The notes: generated from the sequence alone by a model not told the origin. A stretch of DNA of 64,000 nucleotides from Paenibacillus sp. IHBB 10380 (GCF_000949425.1 NZ_CP010976.1:5208001-5272000); one strand, 5' to 3'; shown: positions 17,590-27,477, counted from the first letter of the stretch. A program made the numbers and translations.

Positions 17590-20500
17590 GTGCGAAAGAT
17601 AATGTCAATGGTTATTGCAAGTATCATGATCGTATCAATGTTGTTCCAGACTCAAGTGCAGGCAGCTCCAGCTATTAGTATTTATATTGATGGTGTAAAG
17701 CTATCTACAGACCAAGCTCCAATGATGATAAGTAATCGAGCAATGCTGCCTTTACGGGCTATTTTCGAAGCATTAGATGCAAAGGTATTTTGGAATCAAA
17801 AGGCAAAGACAGTAACAGCAAAGAAAGATGGGACAACAGTTGTGCTGAAGTTAGGCTCCAGAACAGCCACCATCAACAACACTACTGTCAAATTAGATGT
17901 TCCAGCTCAATCTAAAAATGGTAGAACGATGGTTCCTGTACGCTTTGTCAGTGAAGCAATGGGTGATGAAGTGACATGGAATAAGTCAACGGGTAGCGTG
18001 TTTATTACAACCTCGGCTCCAGACGAGAGTGTGGGTGGGGTATCCTATGTCACAGCTCAAGTGATCGGACAATCGGGGGATGGGCGTGATCTTAAGGTTA
18101 GCTTTGCTAAGCCGAGCAGTGAAACGAATGTAGATCATTATCGTGTTCTAATTGTGAAATCATCAAATATCTCAGGCTTTAACTTAAACCAAGCGAGTAA
18201 CGTATCACCTAACAATTATACAAGAGCATCTGTAGGCGGCCAAGATTCTTCAGTCACTTTATCTGCTCAATCGCGAGATGTGGATGGTGAACTTATTCGC
18301 TCTAATCAATCCTATGCGGCATTTGTATTAACCGTCGCTAAAGGCAGTGGATCAAATGATCTTTCGAATCCTTCCTCTACTGTTGCGATAGGTAGTAGTG
18401 TATCTGTGCTAGCTGTAAACAATGTTACTGTTCGTGATGTGAGTGACTATGGAGACGGACGAGATTTATCTGTTACTTTCACTAAGCCTACGACGGATGG
18501 GAATATTGCTAACTACCGTGTTATGGTTGTAAAGACCAGAGATGCTAGTAAATTTAACTTTGCTACAGCGAATAATGTTGCTTCTCAGAATTACACTAAT
18601 GTGACCAAAACAAGTTCGACGATGACGACAACACTATCTTCGTCCTCAAGAGACACTTCTGGTGAACTGATTAAAAGCAATGTGCCATACACAGTATTTG
18701 TACTGTCCGTGAGTAACATTACGAGTGTTTCTAATAAACTATCATCGGCTTCCACTTCAATTACTATAGGTAACAGTAGTATTACAACACCTGTAATTAC
18801 GAGTATTTCAGATGTAAGTGACTATGGAGATGGACGGGATTTAAGAGTTAACTTCAATAAAATTCTAAATGAGTCCACAATTAATGCATATCGGATATTC
18901 GTTGTTAAAGCTAATAATGCTAGCTCCTTTAATCTGGCATCAGCGAATGCGGTAAGTAGCTCCAATTACACGTCAGTGAATAAGACAGGAAATAATATTA
19001 GTCAGATTCTTGCCTCAAATGCAAGAGATGTAAATGGTGCAAGCATTCAAAGTGGTGTAAGTTACAAGGTGTTTGTATTAGCGGTAGGTACTGGCAGTTA
19101 TTCAGGTACAAGTACGCTATCCACAGCGTCTTCGGCATTAACGCTATCTTATAATAACAACGTTAATGTTGTAACGAATATCAGTGTTAGAGATGTAAAT
19201 GATTATAATGATGGACGTGATTTGTCGGTATCCTTTAATCGTGTAAGCGAGGAATCCAACATCAGTCATTATCGTGTTATGGTCGTACCATCTAACTATG
19301 TAAGTTCTTTTAATCTGTCAGCAGCGAATGGGGTAAACAGTTCCAATTATACGCAAGTGAATAAGACAGGATATAATCTTAGTCAAGTCCTTCCGTCCAA
19401 CGCAAGAGATATATATGGATCACTCATTAGAAATGGCGAGAGTTACAGAGTCTTCGTACTATCTGTAGGTAACGGAAGTTCAGGTAATGCGCTGTCCTCA
19501 GCATCCTCAGCAATAACACTAACTTATAATAGCAACGTTAAGGCTGTAACGAATCTCAGTGTTAGTGATGTAAATGATTATAATGATGGACGCGATTTGT
19601 CGGTATCCTTTAATCGTGTAAGCGATGAGTCGAACATTAGCCATTATCGTGTTATGGTCGTGCCATCTGGCTATGCAAGTTCTTTTAATCTGTCAGCAGC
19701 GAATGGGGTAAACAGTTCCAATTATACGCAAGTGAATAGGGCAGGTAGAGATATTAGTCAGGTTCTTGCCTCAAATGCAACAGATATATATGGATCACTT
19801 ATTAGAAATAGTGAGAGTTATAGAGTCTTCGTACTATCTGTAGGTAACGGGAGTTCAGGAAATGCATTGTCTGGAGCGTCCTCACCAATAACATTAACTA
19901 ATAATAGCAGCGTTAAGGCTGTAACGAATGTCAGTGCTACTGATGTAAGTGATTATAATGATGGACGCGATTTGTCGGTATCCTTTAATCGTGTAAGCGA
20001 TGAGTCGAACATTAGCCATTATCGTGTTATGGTCGTGCCATCTGGCTATGCAAGTTCTTTTAATCTGTCAGCAGCGAATGGGGTAAACAGTTCCAATTAT
20101 ACGCAAGTGAATAGGGCAGGTAGAGATATTAGTCAGGTTCTTGCCTCAAATGCAACAGATATATATGGATCACTTATTAGAAATAGTGAGAGTTATAGAG
20201 TCTTCGTACTATCTGTAGGTAACGGGAGTTCAGGAAATGCATTGTCTGGAGCGTCCTCACCAATAACATTAACTAATAATAGCAGCGTTAAGGCTGTAAC
20301 GAATGTCAGTGCTACTGATGTAAGTGATTATAATGATGGACGCGATTTGTCGGTAGCTTTTAATCGTGTAAGCGAGGAATCAAACATTAGCCATTATCGT
20401 ATTATGGTTGTGCAATCTGGCTATGCAGGTTCTTTTAATCTAGCAGCAGCGAATGGGGTAAACAGTTCCAATTATACGCAAGTGAATAGGGCAGGTAGAG

Positions 20501-21378
20501 ATATTAGTCAGGTTCTTGCCTCAAATGCAACAGATACGAGTGGTGCACTCATTAAAAGTGGTGTGAGTTATAAAGTCTTTGTACTATCTGTAGGAAATTC
20601 AGGTAATAATGCGCTGACTTCTAGTCCGGTTGCTATTAAGTTATCATTGAATTCCACCGTTGCTGCACCGACAAATGTGCAAGCAATTGTAGGTAATAGT
20701 AATTATGGTGACGGTAGAGATATATCGGTCAGTTTTAAAAAGGCATCTGATGAAACCTACATTTCTGAGTATAGAATTATGGTTGTTCGGGCTACTGGCT
20801 CTGATGCCTTTAATCTAGCATTAGCCAATTCAAATGACAATTATATAAGTGTAGCTAAGACAGGTAGCGATAAAATTCAACTGTTATCCGATAAAACTAG
20901 AGATATAAATGGAGATGCAATACTTATCGGTACTCCATACAAAGTATTTGTTCTTTCCGTAGCAGATGGAAGAGTGAGTACGGTGAATGCCCTCTCGGCA
21001 GCATCTAATCCAGTTACTGTACCAGCAGCACCGATTCAAGTCACTGTACCAGCAGTTACTAGTTTGAACCCAGCGAGAGATAGTAGTGGTAAAATTTATG
21101 TTAACTTTAGTAAAGTGACTGACGAGAAAAATGTTGATTCTTATGTTGTAATGGCTGTAAAAGGCGAAATAGTTCTTGATGTAACAAATGCCAAACTTAA
21201 GAGTGCTAATGGTTCAAAAGTATTAACAACCGTTGACCCTAGCACGACGCCAACGCCATTGGATGTTGACACTGATGGTAAACCTATTGAATCGAGTGTT
21301 AAGTACACAATATATGTTCTAACCTTAGCGCAAGGGCAAAGTAACTCAGCCTTATCTGCTGGTATTCCTGTTAATTAA
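17590..21378 (+). CDS. Surface protein: copper-amine-oxidase-type N-domain plus 125-residue repeats
   Basis: 1262 residues from a GTG start behind GAGGAG. A signal peptide (cleavage about residue 25, VQA) is followed by a copper amine oxidase N-terminal-like (stalk) domain (about 28-140: MISNRAMLPLRAIFEALDAKVFWN; GRTMVPVRFVSEAMGDEVTWN), common in Paenibacillus surface proteins and not itself an oxidase. Then come eight repeats of about 125 residues, each with YxDGRDLxVxF, HYRVMVV and YRVFVLSV landmarks, plus a ninth degenerate one; each looks like a fibronectin-III-type beta sandwich. Two adjacent repeats are almost identical in DNA. No sortase or S-layer anchor is seen. Terminator at 21408-21456. 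Confidence 0.85.
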   Translation: MRKIMSMVIASIMIVSMLFQTQVQAAPAISIYIDGVKLSTDQAPMMISNRAMLPLRAIFEALDAKVFWNQKAKTVTAKKDGTTVVLKLGSRTATINNTTVKLDVPAQSKNGRTMVPVRFVSEAMGDEVTWNKSTGSVFITTSAPDESVGGVSYVTAQVIGQSGDGRDLKVSFAKPSSETNVDHYRVLIVKSSNISGFNLNQASNVSPNNYTRASVGGQDSSVTLSAQSRDVDGELIRSNQSYAAFVLTVAKGSGSNDLSNPSSTVAIGSSVSVLAVNNVTVRDVSDYGDGRDLSVTFTKPTTDGNIANYRVMVVKTRDASKFNFATANNVASQNYTNVTKTSSTMTTTLSSSSRDTSGELIKSNVPYTVFVLSVSNITSVSNKLSSASTSITIGNSSITTPVITSISDVSDYGDGRDLRVNFNKILNESTINAYRIFVVKANNASSFNLASANAVSSSNYTSVNKTGNNISQILASNARDVNGASIQSGVSYKVFVLAVGTGSYSGTSTLSTASSALTLSYNNNVNVVTNISVRDVNDYNDGRDLSVSFNRVSEESNISHYRVMVVPSNYVSSFNLSAANGVNSSNYTQVNKTGYNLSQVLPSNARDIYGSLIRNGESYRVFVLSVGNGSSGNALSSASSAITLTYNSNVKAVTNLSVSDVNDYNDGRDLSVSFNRVSDESNISHYRVMVVPSGYASSFNLSAANGVNSSNYTQVNRAGRDISQVLASNATDIYGSLIRNSESYRVFVLSVGNGSSGNALSGASSPITLTNNSSVKAVTNVSATDVSDYNDGRDLSVSFNRVSDESNISHYRVMVVPSGYASSFNLSAANGVNSSNYTQVNRAGRDISQVLASNATDIYGSLIRNSESYRVFVLSVGNGSSGNALSGASSPITLTNNSSVKAVTNVSATDVSDYNDGRDLSVAFNRVSEESNISHYRIMVVQSGYAGSFNLAAANGVNSSNYTQVNRAGRDISQVLASNATDTSGALIKSGVSYKVFVLSVGNSGNNALTSSPVAIKLSLNSTVAAPTNVQAIVGNSNYGDGRDISVSFKKASDETYISEYRIMVVRATGSDAFNLALANSNDNYISVAKTGSDKIQLLSDKTRDINGDAILIGTPYKVFVLSVADGRVSTVNALSAASNPVTVPAAPIQVTVPAVTSLNPARDSSGKIYVNFSKVTDEKNVDSYVVMAVKGEIVLDVTNAKLKSANGSKVLTTVDPSTTPTPLDVDTDGKPIESSVKYTIYVLTLAQGQSNSALSAGIPVN
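19573..20340 (+). repeat. Tandem 375-nt repeats, nearly identical
   Basis: Within the repeat protein, the unit starting near 19546 and the unit starting at 19921 are 375 nt long. They differ only in the first 40 or so nt and then appear identical to the end of the unit. A third copy from 20296 is close for much of its length. This implies recent duplication or gene conversion. Confidence 0.85.
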
Positions 21379-21407
21379 TCAGGATACAATAAGATTCATA
21401 CTAACTT

Positions 21408-21456
21408 AAAAGGATATCCCCAAAGTTCATTCTGTTTGGGGGGGTATCCTTTTTCT
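21408..21456 (+). terminator. Intrinsic terminator after the repeat protein
   Basis: AAAAGGATATCCCC pairs with GGGGTATCCTTTT (one bulge) and T-rich sequence follows. Confidence 0.85.
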
Positions 21457-21549
21457 TCTTCTAAATATCAGTCCGGATATTTCTAATGAAACTTGCACTT
21501 CCATTAAAGAATACTACAGACTACGTTAGCCGTTTCATCTTGGCTGAGC

Positions 21550-22500
21550 TTATTTATTCTGACTGAAACGACAATCGGATATAGACATATCCTCTATGAC
21601 ACCTTGAATACAAGAGTGTCTTAAGGTGCCACTATGCGTCCATTCTAGAAAATTCACTTTTACCACGATAGTTGGTTTTAACCAAATAGCCCCCTTGCTT
21701 CGCTGGGGAACGTTCGAGAAAGGGTTTGTATCTATCTGTATGGGAAGCATCCTACTCGTCAGAGCGGCCCATTCCTTCATCGTTAATTTTCCGGCTCCAG
21801 CATTCCCAATGTATATATAATTCCCTTCTTCATTAAAGAGACCTAGAAGAAGCGAGCTGACGACGCCATCTTTATACGTTAGCCCACCTACCACGGCATA
21901 TAAGTCCTGCTCCGTTTTTACCTTTTGCCAACGATTATCTTTGCCATTGATGATATAGGAGCTGTCTATATTTTTGCATATAATCCCCTCCATACCCTGT
22001 TGTTTAATAGCCTCAAATAAAGTGCTACCTTCTTTGAAACTCTGGGCAATTTGTACATGGGGTTGTGGTGTGATGATTTCGTTTAGGAGATTCTGTCTCA
22101 CAGATAGAGGCTGATCTATGACCCATTCACCATTTGCAAAAAGAACATCAAAAACAATATAAGTCACAGAGATTTGTCTTGAAGCTAATTCAATACTCTG
22201 TTGTTTGCGGGCGCTATCTCTTTTCATAACTTCATGGAATGAAGGTTTACCTTCCTCCCAAGCTACAATTTCCCCATCAATAATGAAGGATGATGCTGAG
22301 CAGTAGACGTTAGGAGACTGGAATTCAGGATACTGCTGCGTGCGATCGTTAAGTTTACGATTCGCCAATCTGACGGTAAGCCCGTCATAATAGGTAAGCA
22401 TTCTAACGCCATCCCACTTTACTTGAGTGATCCACTGTGGACCTGTGGGTATGATCTCAGTACGTATAGGCTCGAACGGTCTAATAGGATTAAGTTTCAT
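21550..22500 (-). CDS. Stand-alone ATP-dependent DNA ligase (LigD ligase-domain type)
   Basis: The 316-residue enzyme has the nucleotidyltransferase motifs in order: catalytic Lys28 in KWDGVR (motif I), IIDGEIVAW (motif III), EGIICKN (motif IV) and WQKVKTEQD (motif V). An OB-fold of about 100 residues follows (roughly 205-316). It should seal nicks using ATP. The length fits the ligase part of LigD/YkoU alone. No polymerase or nuclease domain and no ku gene lies beside it, so a role in end joining with a distant Ku, or in spore DNA repair, is only inference. AAGGAG precedes the ATG. Confidence 0.88.
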   Translation of the reverse strand: MKLNPIRPFEPIRTEIIPTGPQWITQVKWDGVRMLTYYDGLTVRLANRKLNDRTQQYPEFQSPNVYCSASSFIIDGEIVAWEEGKPSFHEVMKRDSARKQQSIELASRQISVTYIVFDVLFANGEWVIDQPLSVRQNLLNEIITPQPHVQIAQSFKEGSTLFEAIKQQGMEGIICKNIDSSYIINGKDNRWQKVKTEQDLYAVVGGLTYKDGVVSSLLLGLFNEEGNYIYIGNAGAGKLTMKEWAALTSRMLPIQIDTNPFSNVPQRSKGAIWLKPTIVVKVNFLEWTHSGTLRHSCIQGVIEDMSISDCRFSQNK

Positions 22501-22618
22501 AGGATCTCCTTGTGCTACACTTTTGTAATGAATTTAAGTTTGCCCATGATGATGCGGTCATAATCTTTGAATTGAGCTTGAATAAGATAGAACTGATTGT
22601 GTCTAATAGCCATCTTGT

Positions 22619-22657
22619 GAAAAAGGTACTTCCTTATTATGAGGAAGTACCTTTTTC
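22619..22657. terminator. Intrinsic terminator upstream of the ligase gene
   Basis: GAAAAAGGTACTTCCT pairs with AGGAAGTACCTTTTTC in a long perfect stem with U-tracts both ways. On the minus strand it ends transcription from the coiled-coil gene (stop at 22716). Confidence 0.88.
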
Positions 22658-22715
22658 ATGAGATGATCAGGGGTTAGTTCTTGTATTTTCTTATTCATAA
22701 GTAGAAGCTTTCAAT

Positions 22716-23540
22716 TTATTTAGAGGGAATATTAGATTTCACTTTTGTATGGATAGCCGTTAATTTGTTCTCTAATGTGTAGATTTTATCCTTGAGATCT
22801 GAGATCTGTTGACAGTATAGAACGAGTCTCTCAAGGGATTTCAGCGTATTATTCACTTCAACCTTCTTGACTACTTGCTTAAAGGAAGTTGTTTCCGAGG
22901 ACAATTTCTTCTTAGAGCTACTAAGTGTACTCTTCGCTGCTTTAATCTGAACTTTGATAGGATTTCTTGCTTCTAGCATATTACGGAGTGACTTTTTAGT
23001 TTGGGTCGTCTGACTTTTGGCAGATTGCAATGCACTTACTTTATTGGAGACATCTATTCTTGCCATTTGAACCGCCACCTTCATACTGGTCACTTGTGAC
23101 CGGAGGGCAGCACTTAATTCCTTATTCTTCACTTTGTTAGCCATCGTGATCTGCTGGTTAAGTGCCGAGTATAGAGTGAACAGTGGTTTATATCGTTCCC
23201 GGGTCTGCTTTAATTGGGTATCGAGCTTATTGAGCTTATCCTCATCGATTTGTTTAATTTGTTTGCGTAGATCAATGATGACTTCTTCGTTAACAAAATG
23301 TATATGATCAATCTTCGCATCCCTTTCTGCAATTTGCCGTTGTAGACGGAGAACTTCAGAGTAGCGCTTGTTCAAGGTGGCAGCTGATGATGAGTCAGTA
23401 GTGGACAGCATAGTGTTGAAGGCAGACTGCGCTGAAGCTGGCAATTCCCAAGAAGCTGCCATTACCGTTAAGGGCGAGAGTGTGGTCAGTGTAAGAATTA
23501 TGAGTATGATGATAAATCTTTTGGCAAGGGACATGGACAT
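22716..23540 (-). CDS. Secreted coiled-coil protein, function unknown
   Basis: 274 residues with a signal peptide (about 1-28, cleavage after VMAAS or nearby) and a mature part almost wholly helical, with heptad patterns over about 55-145 (LRLQRQIAERDAKI onward) and 165-270. No peptidase domain is present, so it is not a CwlO/PcsB-type hydrolase, though the coiled-coil part is reminiscent of those. AAGGAGG lies 7 nt before the ATG. A terminator-like hairpin sits in its leader (23571-23617). Confidence 0.72.
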   Translation of the reverse strand: MSMSLAKRFIIILIILTLTTLSPLTVMAASWELPASAQSAFNTMLSTTDSSSAATLNKRYSEVLRLQRQIAERDAKIDHIHFVNEEVIIDLRKQIKQIDEDKLNKLDTQLKQTRERYKPLFTLYSALNQQITMANKVKNKELSAALRSQVTSMKVAVQMARIDVSNKVSALQSAKSQTTQTKKSLRNMLEARNPIKVQIKAAKSTLSSSKKKLSSETTSFKQVVKKVEVNNTLKSLERLVLYCQQISDLKDKIYTLENKLTAIHTKVKSNIPSK

Positions 23541-23570
23541 GATTTAACCTCCTTTTTAATAAGATACAAA

Positions 23571-23617
23571 AAGCACCTGTAATAAAGGCATGAATCAGCC
23601 TTAATATACAGGTGCTT
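23571..23617 (-). promoter_or_regulatory. Terminator-like hairpin in the leader of the coiled-coil gene
   Basis: AAGCACCTGTA pairs with TACAGGTGCTT, with AAGGC/GCCTT nested inside. On the minus strand it is followed by TTTTTG and then, about 20 nt on, the ribosome site of the gene at 23540. That is the geometry of an attenuator, though a terminator of an unseen upstream transcript is possible. Confidence 0.5.
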
Positions 23618-23746
23618 CCCGTAACAGAATGAACTAAATGTATCAATTTCCATAAATATACATGATGTTCAAGTAGAACGTCAAGTACAAATGTTCGTGT
23701 GATCAGAGTCTTGTTGTATGGGCTATAAATGAAGGGCGTATCTATA

Positions 23747-23795
23747 TCAACAACGGTAGCTACCTAGTTATTAGGTAACCGCCGTTGTTTGTTTA
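23747..23795 (+). repeat. Inverted repeat, possible terminator
   Basis: AACAACGG pairs with CCGTTGTT with TACCT/AGGTA nested inside; a T-rich run (TTGTTTATTTTC) follows on the plus strand. No gene immediately upstream on that strand explains it. The rest of the interval 23618-23941 is AT-rich with no convincing frame. Confidence 0.45.
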
Positions 23796-23941
23796 TTTTC
23801 ATTACGATTATTGAGGGGCTTTTTACATAAAAAAAGTGATAATATTGCACATGAATCTTCGTAAATCCTAATGTCTGGGTAGAAAGTTGCCGATATTGAA
23901 GTAATATGATTAATTACAATAAGAACTGGAGGGAACTTACA

Positions 23942-26278
23942 TTGTCTATTAGATTCAAAAGGTTTTTGATTATGTCATTGATCCTGCTTGTAAGCTTTGC
24001 TAATGTCGGAACAACCTGGGCAGCTACAGAATTGTCCAAGCTGGTGCTTTCCAAGAATCAATTAACGCTTGAAGTTGGAGAATCCGCCACATTGAGTGCA
24101 ACGGCTGTTTATACAGATATGACAACGAAAGTTGTGACTACAAGTACAGAATGGACTAGTGGAAATACTGCCATAGCAACGGCTTATAATGGTACTGTGA
24201 CGGCAAAGAGCGAGGGAACGGTAACCGTAATAGCCGTTTATGGAGGTATTTCTCAATCTATTCAAGTGAATGTAACTAAAAAAGTAAAGGCTTTAGTTAA
24301 GGATGTTCAGAATGTGGATCTCCGCATAGGTAAGACCCAAGATGTCATATTAACGGCTACTTATAGCGATAATTCAACAGAACAAGTTTCTGATAAAGCA
24401 GATTGGACCTCTGCTAACAATAATATTGCAACTGTAGTGAATGGTAAGGTGACCGCACATAGTTCAGGAACAACTACCATTACTGCAGTTTATGGTAAAC
24501 AAACCGTCTCACTAGAAGTGACAGTTGAAGTTGTAAAAAGGCTTGACCTTAGTGTTCCTGACCTTTCGTTGTTGCTGAAAGATTCTAAGAAAGTAGTATT
24601 GACAGCAATGTATCCAGATGGCGAGAGTAAGGATGTTACAGCAGATGCAGTATGGTCTTCTGATAATGAAGATGTTGCTGATGTAATTAAGGGTGAGATC
24701 ACAGCTTATACTGCAGGTACAGCTACAATTACAGCTGAATATGGCTCTAAGAAGACAACCCTTAAGGTTGATGTGGATAAGACTCGTAAATTAGAAGTAA
24801 ATAAACAGGATATATTCTTACATGTTGATAAGCAAGAGCAAGTTAAATTAACTGCAGTATATCCTGATGGAACCTCTGTAGAGGTTACTGACACGGCCAC
24901 ATGGAAATCCAGCAATGAAGCCATTGCCTATGTTAATAAGGGACTAATCCAAGCTGAGGCATCGGGATCGGCTACAATTACGGGGACTTATGGAGAGAAG
25001 AGTATCTCTATTAAGGTAGATATTGATGTTCCTCGTCATCTGGATATCAGTGATGAGGAAGTGTCACTTGGTATTGGTAAGAGTAAGGATTTAAAGCTGA
25101 CAGCCACGTATGCCGATGGAACGAAAGAAGATGTAACGTCCAAGGCTGAATGGACTTCCAGTGATGCTGGGATAGCTTATGTATCTAAAGGTAAAGTTTC
25201 AGCCTATAAAATGGGTGAGGTTACGATTACAGCTACTTATGGTGGATCTTCCGTGACGAGTAAGGTTAAGGTTGATATTATAGCTAAGGTTGCTTTGAGC
25301 GCTAAAACAGCTAACATTAAAGTAGATAAAGAGTTTCAAGTTAATCTAATGGGAACCAATGAAGCTGGAATAGAGGAGAACCTGAACAGTAAGGCAGAGT
25401 GGAGTAGCAGTAAGAGCGAGGTTGCTGAAGTAAAAGATGGATTAATTAAAGGTCTTGCTACAGGAACGTCTACGATTACAGCTCTATATAATAAAACCAA
25501 ATATACAATGACGATAAGTGTCGGCCTAGTGAGTAGTTTAGAAGCGGATACTAGACTTTTGATTATGAGTTCCGGTGACGAGAAGTCAATTAAAATCACA
25601 TCAACAGATGCGGCTGATCTCACAGAAGATGTAACGGCATTGGCAACTTGGAAGAGTAGTAATACTTCTGTAGCTAGTGTAAATAAGGGGAATGTAAAGG
25701 GTTATAGTAACGGAAAATCTACCATTACTGCAGAGTATGGTGGTCAGAAGGCAACGATTACTGTCGAAGTTGACGTTATTTCCAAAATCGAAGCAAGTGT
25801 ACAACATTTTTCAATGAAATCAGGGGACAAGGAAGACGTTACGATCACTGTGACCTATAGTGATGGTACAACCAAAGATGTTTCCTCTCGGACAGAATGG
25901 AAGACGTCTAATTACAAGGTAGCAACGGTAAGCAAAGGGAATATAAAAGCGATTAGTTATGGTAAGACCAATATTATAGCTAAATTTGCTAACAAATCTA
26001 TCACTATTCCGGTAAATGTGGATATGCTGAAATATTTACAAACCAATGAAGTGGCCATGTCACTTAAAGTGGGTGAAGAAGCCAAAGTCATAGCAACAGC
26101 GACTTATACTGATGGCACCGAAAGTAATGTATCTACGGATGCATTGTGGAAATCTTCTAAGATTTTAACGGCAACGGTTAAGGATGGTAAGATTAAGGCG
26201 ACTGGAAAAGGAAAAGCGACGATTACCGTTAGTCACGCGGGTAAGAAGACAAAGGTAGTCATTACAGTTACGGAATAG
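23942..26278 (+). CDS. Secreted protein of nine bacterial Ig-like (Big_2) repeats
   Basis: A TTG start at 23942 lies 8 nt after CTGGAGGG and is preferred to the in-frame ATG at 23906, which has no ribosome site. The 778-residue product has a signal peptide (ending about TWAA) and nine tandem domains of 80-85 residues, each with VGxSxxLxxTAxYxDGT, a W-x-SS-x-x-x-V-A motif and GxATITAxYGG, the Big_2 pattern of adhesins and surface proteins. No anchor or enzymatic domain is present. It probably acts outside the cell as a binding or spacer protein. Terminator at 26301-26348. Confidence 0.85.
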   Translation: MSIRFKRFLIMSLILLVSFANVGTTWAATELSKLVLSKNQLTLEVGESATLSATAVYTDMTTKVVTTSTEWTSGNTAIATAYNGTVTAKSEGTVTVIAVYGGISQSIQVNVTKKVKALVKDVQNVDLRIGKTQDVILTATYSDNSTEQVSDKADWTSANNNIATVVNGKVTAHSSGTTTITAVYGKQTVSLEVTVEVVKRLDLSVPDLSLLLKDSKKVVLTAMYPDGESKDVTADAVWSSDNEDVADVIKGEITAYTAGTATITAEYGSKKTTLKVDVDKTRKLEVNKQDIFLHVDKQEQVKLTAVYPDGTSVEVTDTATWKSSNEAIAYVNKGLIQAEASGSATITGTYGEKSISIKVDIDVPRHLDISDEEVSLGIGKSKDLKLTATYADGTKEDVTSKAEWTSSDAGIAYVSKGKVSAYKMGEVTITATYGGSSVTSKVKVDIIAKVALSAKTANIKVDKEFQVNLMGTNEAGIEENLNSKAEWSSSKSEVAEVKDGLIKGLATGTSTITALYNKTKYTMTISVGLVSSLEADTRLLIMSSGDEKSIKITSTDAADLTEDVTALATWKSSNTSVASVNKGNVKGYSNGKSTITAEYGGQKATITVEVDVISKIEASVQHFSMKSGDKEDVTITVTYSDGTTKDVSSRTEWKTSNYKVATVSKGNIKAISYGKTNIIAKFANKSITIPVNVDMLKYLQTNEVAMSLKVGEEAKVIATATYTDGTESNVSTDALWKSSKILTATVKDGKIKATGKGKATITVSHAGKKTKVVITVTE

Positions 26279-26300
26279 ATACTCATAGTCATTGCAAAAT

Positions 26301-26348
26301 TCACAAAAGCAGCTCGTCCTATATACAGGGGACGGGCTGCTTTTGTGA
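26301..26348. terminator. Intrinsic terminator after the Ig-like protein
   Basis: TCACAAAAGCAGC pairs with GCTGCTTTTGTGA, with CGTCC/GGACG extending the stem after one mismatch. Confidence 0.85.
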
Positions 26349-26458
26349 TAATCACCTACGGGAGAGATGAGTCTTCTGAAAATTAAGGATGTTCTTTTTT
26401 CTATTTTTTGCTTACACTGAAATGACTAGAGAATTTAATTACAGATGGAGGTACATTC

Positions 26459-27364
26459 ATGTATTTATTTGTCGTCAATAAGAGCTCTGGAAACGGAAGA
26501 GGTTTTCGGGTTTGGCGAAAAATAAGCAAGATACTTGATAAACGAGGTATCGATTATCAGCTCCAGTTTACTCAAAGTTCCGAGCAAGCGCGTACATTTT
26601 TGACAGAACAACTGTCTACTTCTGTTGCGTGGAAGGCCGTAGGAGTTGTTGGCGGAGACGGTACGATTCACGGACTGTTGCCAGTATTACGTCATTCTGG
26701 TGTTCCCTTGGCTGTATTTCCTTCAGGTTCCGGCAATGATACTGTTCGGGGTTTTCAGATTCCAATGAAGACAACCTCTGCATTAGAAGTTATGCTGGAG
26801 GGCCTAATCACAGTAGCTGATTTGATTTCTGTTTCTGAGACAAGTACGCTCACTGCGCTAGGTGTTGGATTTGATGCGGAGGTAGCCCATAATGTGAACA
26901 ACAGCCGTTATAAGAAAGTTTGTAATTATATAGGCATGGGAAGATTGGCGTATCTGATCGGTATTTTCCATACACTTCTTACTTTTCGCCCTTCTCCGCT
27001 AACCGTGCAATGTGACGGTGTGACGCGAACGTTCTCGTCTGCTTGGCTGACAGCCATCAACAATGTCATTAGCTACGGAGGAGGACTAACCATTTGTCCA
27101 CAGGCTAGGCCTGATGATGGGATGCTAGACATCTGTATTGTTCACGGCTGCTCCAAGTTTAAGCTCTTGCTCATCCTTCCGACGATACTCTATGGAGGAC
27201 ATACCCGTCTTCCCTTCGTTACGATGTTACGCGGACGGAATATATCCGTGGAAAGCGAGCTTCCCCGTCTCGCTCTTGGAGATGGCGAGAATCTTACGGC
27301 TACACCTTTAACAGCCAATGTGGACCCAGGTGCTCTCATGGTCATGTGTCCACGGATTAAATAA
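26459..27364 (+). CDS. Diacylglycerol/lipid kinase, DagK-LCB5 family
   Basis: 301 residues. The catalytic-domain signature GGDGT is at 65-69 (VVGGDGTIHGLLPVL), followed by FPSGSGNDTVRGF, the second conserved loop that closes over ATP. The C-terminal beta sandwich (about 130-300) includes DDGMLDICIV and ends in a GD-rich strand. Members phosphorylate diacylglycerol or related lipids at the membrane, in phospholipid and lipoteichoic-acid turnover. GGAGGT is 6 nt before the ATG. Monocistronic. Confidence 0.88.
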   Translation: MYLFVVNKSSGNGRGFRVWRKISKILDKRGIDYQLQFTQSSEQARTFLTEQLSTSVAWKAVGVVGGDGTIHGLLPVLRHSGVPLAVFPSGSGNDTVRGFQIPMKTTSALEVMLEGLITVADLISVSETSTLTALGVGFDAEVAHNVNNSRYKKVCNYIGMGRLAYLIGIFHTLLTFRPSPLTVQCDGVTRTFSSAWLTAINNVISYGGGLTICPQARPDDGMLDICIVHGCSKFKLLLILPTILYGGHTRLPFVTMLRGRNISVESELPRLALGDGENLTATPLTANVDPGALMVMCPRIK

Positions 27365-27377
27365 AGAACTCATAGTA

Positions 27378-27418
27378 GCAGCCCGTTTCTCATGTTAGAG
27401 GAACGGGCTACCTTTGTT
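27378..27418 (+). terminator. Intrinsic terminator after the lipid kinase
   Basis: AGCCCGTT pairs with AACGGGCT around an 11-12-nt loop and is followed by ACCTTTGTT. The tail is imperfect on both strands, and no better terminator is visible for the minus-strand operon that ends at 27478. Confidence 0.6.
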
Positions 27419-27477
27419 CAATAGTAGAAAGTATAAATGTTCATTCGTTTATCCTTGTCTCATGAGGCAGGAGAGTA

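Noticed and set aside
17590..18010. Idea that the repeat protein is a copper amine oxidase
   Set aside because: Only the N-terminal stalk-like domain is present; the catalytic domain with topaquinone and copper ligands is missing.
19546..20670. CRISPR-like array from regular repeats
   Set aside because: Units are 375 nt, coding and without unique spacers.
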